Source: an uncultured Elusimicrobium sp.
GTDB taxonomy: Bacteria > Elusimicrobiota > Elusimicrobia > Elusimicrobiales > Elusimicrobiaceae
Length of the DNA: 9,731 bases
Assembly (NCBI GenBank): GCA_902767385.1
Contig: CACXHA010000089.1
Coordinates: 1 to 9,731 of the forward strand
Direction of reading: 5' to 3'
Made by a program: the position numbers and the translations under genes. Each line of letters begins with the position of its first letter. Position 1 is the first letter of the stretch. Below are positions 6,122 to 9,731 of the stretch, piece after piece. The notes beneath the pieces were generated by a model. The model saw nothing but the letters and a program-made list of their open reading frames with translations, did not search any database and was not told where the DNA came from.

Positions 6122-6637
6122 ATGAACAAGGGCAAGAATCTCCAAAACATTTGTCCCCCTTGTGGGGAAAATGTCCCACTAGGGACAAAAGAGGGTCCAA
6201 ATAGGAAAAAGACCTTAATAGCCCCACCTACCCCGCCTAACGGCGGTACTCCCTCCACAAGGGAGGGAGATGCCCGTCCGCTCGGTCGTACTCATCAATT
6301 GCGTTCTAAACATTTACAATCTCTGGCGCGCAATAAGCGTCGCCATTTAACACTTCATGAAGTTAAATTATGGAAATGTTTAAAAGGCAAACAACTAGGG
6401 GTTTCTTTTCGTCGCCAGTATCTTATTGCTAATAAGTACATTGCTGATTTTGTATGTTTGGAAAAGAAACTGATTATTGAAGTAGACGGTTCCCAGCATG
6501 CGGATAATCTGCAAGACGTAAGACGTACCAAAGAACTAACGCAAATGGGGTTTCAAATCATTCGTTTTTGGAATTTTGAAATTGACAAAAATTTAGAGGG
6601 GTGCGTGCAGCTAATCGCGCAGAAATTAAAAGAATAG
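6122..6637 (+). CDS. DUF559 domain protein, putative Vsr-like endonuclease
   Basis: Residues about 58-170 match the DUF559 family (restriction-endonuclease-like fold related to Vsr mismatch nicking enzymes): LARNKRR...EVKLWKCLKG...GVSFRRQYLIANKYIADFVC, then KLIIEVDGSQH, a basic helix and QIIRFWNFEI. Likely metal/catalytic positions are Asp109 (IADF), Glu120 (IIE), Asp122 and His126 (VDGSQH). The cellular role of this family is largely unsettled. The first 57 or so residues are not part of the domain; they are translated from repeat copy 2 and another palindrome, are Pro/Gly/Cys-rich, and look non-functional. No Shine-Dalgarno precedes ATG 6122, and an in-frame TTG at 6299 (residue 60) marks the domain edge, so the true start is uncertain. 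A hand count gives about 37% GC over 6421-6540, against roughly 58% in a 60-base stretch of lon (5161-5220), consistent with transfer. It converges with the acyltransferase gene. Confidence 0.85.
   Translation: MNKGKNLQNICPPCGENVPLGTKEGPNRKKTLIAPPTPPNGGTPSTREGDARPLGRTHQLRSKHLQSLARNKRRHLTLHEVKLWKCLKGKQLGVSFRRQYLIANKYIADFVCLEKKLIIEVDGSQHADNLQDVRRTKELTQMGFQIIRFWNFEIDKNLEGCVQLIAQKLKE
6142..6195 (+). repeat. 54-bp repeat, copy 2 (inside the DUF559 reading frame)
   Basis: Second copy of the element at 6019-6072, 123 bases downstream. Here the central part is a better hairpin: TCCCC (6154-6158), loop cttgt, GGGGA (6164-6168), followed by TGTCCC-acta-GGGACA. Unlike copy 1 it lacks a T tract and is read through as codons 7-25 of the DUF559 frame. 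Confidence 0.9.
6249..6269 (+). repeat. Palindromic hairpin in the DUF559 N-terminal region, inverted relative to the 54-bp repeats
   Basis: CTCCCTCC (6249-6256) and GGAGGGAG (6262-6269) form a perfect 8-bp stem with the loop ACAAG. Read on the minus strand, its centre is CCCTTGTGG, the same core as in the 54-bp repeats (CCCTTGTGGGG in copy 2), so it looks like a related element in the opposite orientation. Confidence 0.75.
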
Positions 6638-6683
6638 TTTTGTAGGTTTTAGTACAATTACATTTTTATTCTCTAAACAAACG

Positions 6684-6707
6684 GCCCCGCAAATTAAATT
6701 GCGGGGC
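6684..6707. terminator. Bidirectional terminator between convergent genes
   Basis: GCCCCGCAA (6684-6692) pairs perfectly over nine bases with TTGCGGGGC (6699-6707) around a 6-base loop. On the minus strand it is followed by CGTTTGTTTAG, and on the plus strand by AGCTCATTTAT. It lies between the DUF559 stop (6637) and the acyltransferase stop (6733), so it can end both transcripts. The T-rich tail is better for the minus strand. Confidence 0.8.
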
Positions 6708-6732
6708 AGCTCATTTATAAGTATCAAAGAAA

Positions 6733-7416
6733 TTACCCTTTGGTGCTGTCAAAATGCACGCCGTTGCAGAACATCTCGCTCGCGTCGCTGCAGCGGTTGA
6801 GCTCGGCCTGTATTTCTTTAGCGGCGCGGTCAAAATCTTCCTCGCTTTTTACCCATACGGCTTTGCCGTACGTAAGTGCCGTTTTGCCAAACGGTAAGGG
6901 TACGCGCATGCGGTCCCAAGACCCGGCTTTAAATTTGTGCGAAAGGGCGGTGCCCACCGGGATAATCGGCCAGCCGAGCTTTTTGGCTAAAAACAAAATA
7001 CCGGGTTGTACGGTGTAAATCGGGCCGCGCGGTCCGTCGGGGGTCAGCATGGGGCGGTAGCCCTTGCGTGCCGCTTGCATAAGCTTAATAATGGCACGTG
7101 CCCCGCCGCGGGAGGTGGACCCGCGTACCGCAATCATGCCAAAGTGCGGCAGCACGCGGGCAATATATTCCCCGTCGCTAGATTGGCTGATAAGTGCCGC
7201 AATCTTTTGGTACTTATACGGGTACAATAAAAAGAGCTGTTGGTTGTGCCAGGCGGCGTAAATAATGCCGGCACCGCTGTCTTCTAACTGTTTGGCTTCA
7301 TCGGTTTTGAACCAGTAAATTTTGGTTGTCCAACCCAGCAGTAACGTGTACCACCACGCAAAGGTAGAGCCAAGCACGTGTTTCCAAGAAATCGATTCTT
7401 TCTCTTCGTGATGCAT
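6733..7416 (-). CDS. DUF374-type lysophospholipid acyltransferase family protein
   Basis: A 227-residue protein of the DUF374 branch of the lysophospholipid (PlsC/LpxL-like) acyltransferases, which transfer acyl groups to lipids at the inner membrane. Visible motifs: a hydrophobic N-terminal segment about 15-35 (FAWWYTLLLGWT); AAWHNQQLFLLYPY with His57, the position of the catalytic His; RGSTSRGG at 98-105; and TPDGPRGP at 125-132, the family signature thought to bind the acceptor. The rest follows the family pattern (QPGILFLAKKLGWPIIPVG). Length is normal for the family. Its exact acceptor cannot be read from the sequence; related proteins are often linked to lipid A or outer-membrane lipid synthesis, which would imply a diderm envelope. 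The start codon overlaps the stop of the upstream gene (TAATG), and an AAAGGA ribosome-binding site lies eight bases upstream, so the two are translationally coupled. Confidence 0.9.
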   Translation of the reverse strand: MHHEEKESISWKHVLGSTFAWWYTLLLGWTTKIYWFKTDEAKQLEDSGAGIIYAAWHNQQLFLLYPYKYQKIAALISQSSDGEYIARVLPHFGMIAVRGSTSRGGARAIIKLMQAARKGYRPMLTPDGPRGPIYTVQPGILFLAKKLGWPIIPVGTALSHKFKAGSWDRMRVPLPFGKTALTYGKAVWVKSEEDFDRAAKEIQAELNRCSDASEMFCNGVHFDSTKG

Positions 7417-8051
7417 TATTTTTTTCCTTTCTTTTTGGCTTTTTGCCAGGGCACAAAAAATACTGCGGTGTACGGCGGCAACAAAGAGCCGTCTTGCGCC
7501 AAAGAAACATCAATTTTATCTGCCTTTAGATGCGGTAAAATGCTAGGTAGGGCTTTGTCTGCCACCGCTTTTTCCACGCGTTGTGCCTCGCGCAGCATTT
7601 TGGGCGCACCCGCTGCCCCGAAGGGGGGGATATAAATAAATTGCAAATCTAAAGTTTCGCACTCTTCTTTCTGTGCCTGTTCTTTGACCAGGTCCGCCAC
7701 AAAGCTAATGGCCGTTTTTAAAAATTCCAAAATAACGGTAACAGCGGCGGTGCGTTTATCGTCGTTAGGCAAAGCCGCCAAGTACGGCGTTAGTTTGTCG
7801 CCCAACGTAACCGCACAGGCCGAGAACATTTCTTTGTGGATAATGCTTTGGTCATCTAGTTCCCAATGGGCGTCTTGGTTAAATTCATACACCACGCCGG
7901 GGTCAATTTGTTTAAAAAGTTCGGTAATAAACGCCGACACTTCTGGTTGGCTTTGAAATCCGGCCCGTCGTAAAAGTGGCAACTCCCGCATGAGGCGGTT
8001 TAAAATTTCGCGGGAACGAGAGGTAATTTTAAAGCGTTTAATTTTGCGCAT
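7416..8051 (-). CDS. Unrecognised 211-residue protein, coupled to the acyltransferase
   Basis: No family recognised. The N-terminus is strongly basic (RKIKRFKITSRSREILNRLMR, 2-22). The body is predicted largely helical with hydrophobic stretches around 100-122 (TAAVTVILEFLKTAISFVADLV), which is short and amphipathic and not a clear membrane span. The C-terminal third has a beta-like segment (LDLQFIYIPPFG, 134-145) and ends in a Lys-rich tail (WQKAKKKGKK). No signal peptide, so probably cytoplasmic. The start at 8051 has no good Shine-Dalgarno; a possible -10 box TATAAG sits 14 bases upstream (8066-8071, minus strand), without a clear -35. The Lys/Gly codons of the tail supply the ribosome-binding site of the acyltransferase gene, whose ATG shares one base with this gene's TAA. 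That coupling suggests a joint envelope-related role, but the function is unknown. Confidence 0.75.
   Translation of the reverse strand: MRKIKRFKITSRSREILNRLMRELPLLRRAGFQSQPEVSAFITELFKQIDPGVVYEFNQDAHWELDDQSIIHKEMFSACAVTLGDKLTPYLAALPNDDKRTAAVTVILEFLKTAISFVADLVKEQAQKEECETLDLQFIYIPPFGAAGAPKMLREAQRVEKAVADKALPSILPHLKADKIDVSLAQDGSLLPPYTAVFFVPWQKAKKKGKK
7425..7430 (-). promoter_or_regulatory. Ribosome-binding site of the acyltransferase gene
   Basis: AAAGGA on the minus strand, eight bases before ATG 7416, lies inside the final Lys-Gly-Lys codons of the upstream gene. It decides the acyltransferase start and supports translational coupling. Confidence 0.7.
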
Positions 8052-8110
8052 AGGATTTTTAACAACTTATAAACCGGGCCTACAAGATAAGCCCCCTTTA
8101 TAAACCGTTA

Positions 8111-8138
8111 AACGGAGCCCCAATTAGGGGGCTCCGTT
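8111..8138 (-). terminator. Strong hairpin terminator after secF
   Basis: AACGGAGCCCC (8111-8121) pairs perfectly over 11 bases with GGGGCTCCGTT (8128-8138) around a 6-base loop, nine bases past the secF stop codon. On the minus strand it is followed by TAACGGTTTAT, a modest T tail. The stem's AACGG can also pair with CCGTT at 8105-8109, a minor alternative fold. It separates secDF from the two downstream genes. Confidence 0.75.
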
Positions 8139-8147
8139 CTAAAACAA

Positions 8148-9161
8148 CTATTTGCGTTTGCGGCGCGGACGGCGCGGAGCATTTTTGTCTGCGTTGCGCA
8201 CAATCCGTTTGGCGTTGCGGTAGGTGTCTACCTTTTTTTGAGCGGCTAGTTGCTCTTGGTTGGCTTTTTCGCTACCGTCGTGATATTTGCCGTGGCTCCA
8301 GGTGTAGACCAAGGGGGTTGTTAGCGCAATCGTGCTGTACACACCCGAGATACACCCAATGAGCATGGCAAAGGCGAAGGAGTTAATTACTTCCCCGCCA
8401 AAGAAATACAAGATTACGAGCGCAAACAGCACCGTGAGCGTAGTAATAATGGTACGCGATAACGTCTCGTTAATAGAGAGGTTAATCAGCTCCCCAAAGC
8501 TCATTTTGGGTTGCAGGCGTACGTTTTCGCGCATACGGTCAAAAATGACGATGGTGTCGTTAATAGAGAAACCGGCTACGGTGAGGAAAGCCGCTACAAC
8601 TACCAGGTCGATTTCGCGCTGGGTAATCGAGAACGCCACCGCCATTAAGAACAAGTCGTGGAATAAGGCCACTACGCCGGAAATACCCCACAAAATGTTG
8701 CTAAACCGAAACGCCACGTAAATAATGATAAACACCATGGACAAGAGAATGGACCACAGCGCGCGTTCGGTCATGTCGGACCCTACGGCCGGCCCTACGG
8801 AGTTGGTTTGCAATACCGTATACGGCACGTGTAAAGAATCCAACGCGTGGGTAATGCGTCCTTGTACCACGCCTACTTCGTCCGAAGTGCTTTTTTCGCT
8901 AATGGCGTAGGAATTATCGCCAAACGATTGCAGTTCGGAGTTGGCACCTGTGGTGCTAAGCGCAGAGCGGATTTGTTCCATTTCCACCGGGGCGCTGAAT
9001 TTTACCTGTACCATCGTACCGCCGGTAAAATCAATACCCATGTTAAATCCTTTGGTAAAAAAGCAGATTAAACCGCCGATGAGCAAGAGCCCAAAGAGCG
9101 TAAAATATACTTTTCTATATTTAAGGAAATCAATGTGTGTTTTAGGTAACAAGTTCATCAT
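8148..9161 (-). CDS. secF: Protein translocase subunit SecF
   Basis: Inner-membrane partner of SecD; the SecDF complex uses the proton motive force to help pull proteins through SecYEG on the periplasmic side. The 337-residue protein has the expected plan: TM1 about 17-37, then the conserved MGIDFTGGT motif at 41-49; a periplasmic P1-type domain about 50-132 (with VGPAVGSDM at 122-130); and TM2-TM6 about 134-284. The signature GFSINDTIVIFDRMREN lies at 197-213, with NETLSRTIITTLT at 231-243. It ends in a cytosolic tail that is strikingly basic (KNAPRRPRRKRK). SecD's TGA overlaps the start as ATGATGA, so M1 (9161) or M2 (9158) could be used. AAGGAGA at 9169-9175 is seven bases from M1, which I prefer. 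Co-transcribed with secD. Confidence 0.97.
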   Translation of the reverse strand: MMNLLPKTHIDFLKYRKVYFTLFGLLLIGGLICFFTKGFNMGIDFTGGTMVQVKFSAPVEMEQIRSALSTTGANSELQSFGDNSYAISEKSTSDEVGVVQGRITHALDSLHVPYTVLQTNSVGPAVGSDMTERALWSILLSMVFIIIYVAFRFSNILWGISGVVALFHDLFLMAVAFSITQREIDLVVVAAFLTVAGFSINDTIVIFDRMRENVRLQPKMSFGELINLSINETLSRTIITTLTVLFALVILYFFGGEVINSFAFAMLIGCISGVYSTIALTTPLVYTWSHGKYHDGSEKANQEQLAAQKKVDTYRNAKRIVRNADKNAPRRPRRKRK

Positions 9162-9731
9162 AAGCTGATCTCCTTGGTGTTAGAAGTTAAAATAAGCTCG
9201 TAAATCGCGCGCGTGACAAATACGGCGGTGAACAAGCTGACCAGTAACCCGATAATCAAGGTTACCGCAAAGCCTTTGACGGGGCCGGTACCAAACTGGA
9301 GCAGACACGCACCCACGATAATGGTGGTGATGTTGGAGTCAAAAATCGCACTCCAGGCTTTGTCGTAACCCAGGCTGATAATTTCGTAAACGGGTTTGCC
9401 GGCGCGTTTTTCTTCGCGCATACGTTCAATAATCAGCACGTTGGCGTCAATGGCCATGGCTAAGGACAAAATCATACCCGCGATACCGGGTAGCGTAAGC
9501 GTAGCCGAGAAATAGCTCATAATGGCTACGGTTAAAATAAAGTTGAGCACCAGGGCAACGTCGGCAATAAAACCGGCCGCTTTGTAATACACCAGCATAA
9601 AGAGCAAGATGATTACAAACGCAATCGCGGAAGCAGACAGACCCGATTTAATAGAGTCTTCACCCAAGGTCGGCCCGATGGTTTTCTTTTCAATCACGCG
9701 CACCGGGGCAGGCAAGGCACCGGCTTTTAAG
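9158..9731 (-). CDS. secD: Protein translocase subunit SecD, C-terminal part (5' end beyond the window)
   Basis: The last 190 residues of SecD, read in frame to the window edge. The fragment begins LKAGALPAPVRVIEKK, the conserved end of the large periplasmic region, then TIGPTLGEDSIKSG leads into the membrane domain: TM about 27-47, about 52-70, about 75-93 with the motif GMILSLAMAIDANVLIIERMREE, and two more near the C-terminus (ITTIIVGACLLQFG and VTLIIGLLVSLFTAVFVT). The apparent start at 9715 is a TTG leucine codon inside the gene and should not be taken as the true start. The stop codon overlaps the secF ATG by four bases (ATGA), typical for this translationally coupled pair. Confidence 0.97.
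   Translation of the reverse strand, partial: LKAGALPAPVRVIEKKTIGPTLGEDSIKSGLSASAIAFVIILLFMLVYYKAAGFIADVALVLNFILTVAIMSYFSATLTLPGIAGMILSLAMAIDANVLIIERMREEKRAGKPVYEIISLGYDKAWSAIFDSNITTIIVGACLLQFGTGPVKGFAVTLIIGLLVSLFTAVFVTRAIYELILTSNTKEISL
9169..9175 (-). promoter_or_regulatory. Ribosome-binding site of secF
   Basis: AAGGAGA on the minus strand, inside the end of secD and seven bases before ATG 9161 (ten before the alternative ATG at 9158). It is the strongest Shine-Dalgarno in the window and favours the first ATG. Confidence 0.8.

Noticed and set aside
6019..6195. The two 54-bp repeats as a minimal CRISPR array
   Set aside because: Only two copies, the unit is longer than normal CRISPR repeats, the second lies inside a gene, and no cas genes are nearby.
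5889..6227. A minus-strand open frame containing a repeated peptide (GHFPHKGDKCFG twice)
   Set aside because: The peptide repeat is only the 54-bp DNA repeat read in reverse; its 123-base period is a multiple of three. The frame overlaps the end of lon and has no family signature.
9158..9715. Start of secD at 9715
   Set aside because: The codon there is TTG inside the conserved ALPAPVRV segment, and the frame stays open to the window edge. It is an internal leucine of a gene that continues outside.

Overview
The window looks like chromosomal DNA from a diderm, anaerobe-type bacterium. My best guess is the Elusimicrobiota (Elusimicrobium-like). This rests on the overall look of the proteins, mid-range base composition, the lineage-restricted hypothetical proteins and the gene mixture; no marker gene proves it. 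Housekeeping genes are a complete lon protease gene and a secD-secF pair. An inner-membrane lysophospholipid-type acyltransferase suggests an outer-membrane or lipid A-bearing envelope. No rRNA, tRNA, CRISPR array or insertion sequence was found, and no gene-free stretch exceeds 300 bases.

Layout. Bases 1-1929 (+) are the 3' part (or all) of a PAS/PAS/PAS-like/GAF/PAS sensory protein with no visible output domain. Bases 1996-3369 (+) encode an unrecognised exported protein that is probably read from a near-leaderless transcript and is followed by a clear intrinsic terminator at 3379-3408. The lon gene (3543-6017, +) has its own sigma70-type promoter; a CIRCE-like inverted repeat overlaps the -35 box and the 5' leader can fold. 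Lon carries an extra 40-residue lysine-rich tail.

Directly after lon comes a 54-bp repeat present twice (6019-6072 and 6142-6195, 51/54 identical). The first copy seems to serve as the lon terminator. The second is translated as the N-terminus of a small DUF559 (Vsr-like fold) nuclease gene (6122-6637, +). Between the copies lie a 14-bp perfect palindrome and a candidate -10 box. A third hairpin carrying the same core in the opposite orientation lies further inside the nuclease ORF. This lower-GC nuclease-plus-palindrome cassette is the most unusual part of the window.

The remainder is on the minus strand, converging on the nuclease gene at a bidirectional terminator (6684-6707). In transcription order: secD (5' end beyond the window), secF (overlapping by ATGA), a strong hairpin terminator (8111-8138), an unrecognised 211-aa protein, and a DUF374-type acyltransferase translationally coupled to it by TAATG. 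SecD and SecF form the proton-motive-force-driven accessory of the Sec translocon. Lon degrades misfolded or regulatory proteins in the cytoplasm. The acyltransferase probably modifies envelope lipids.
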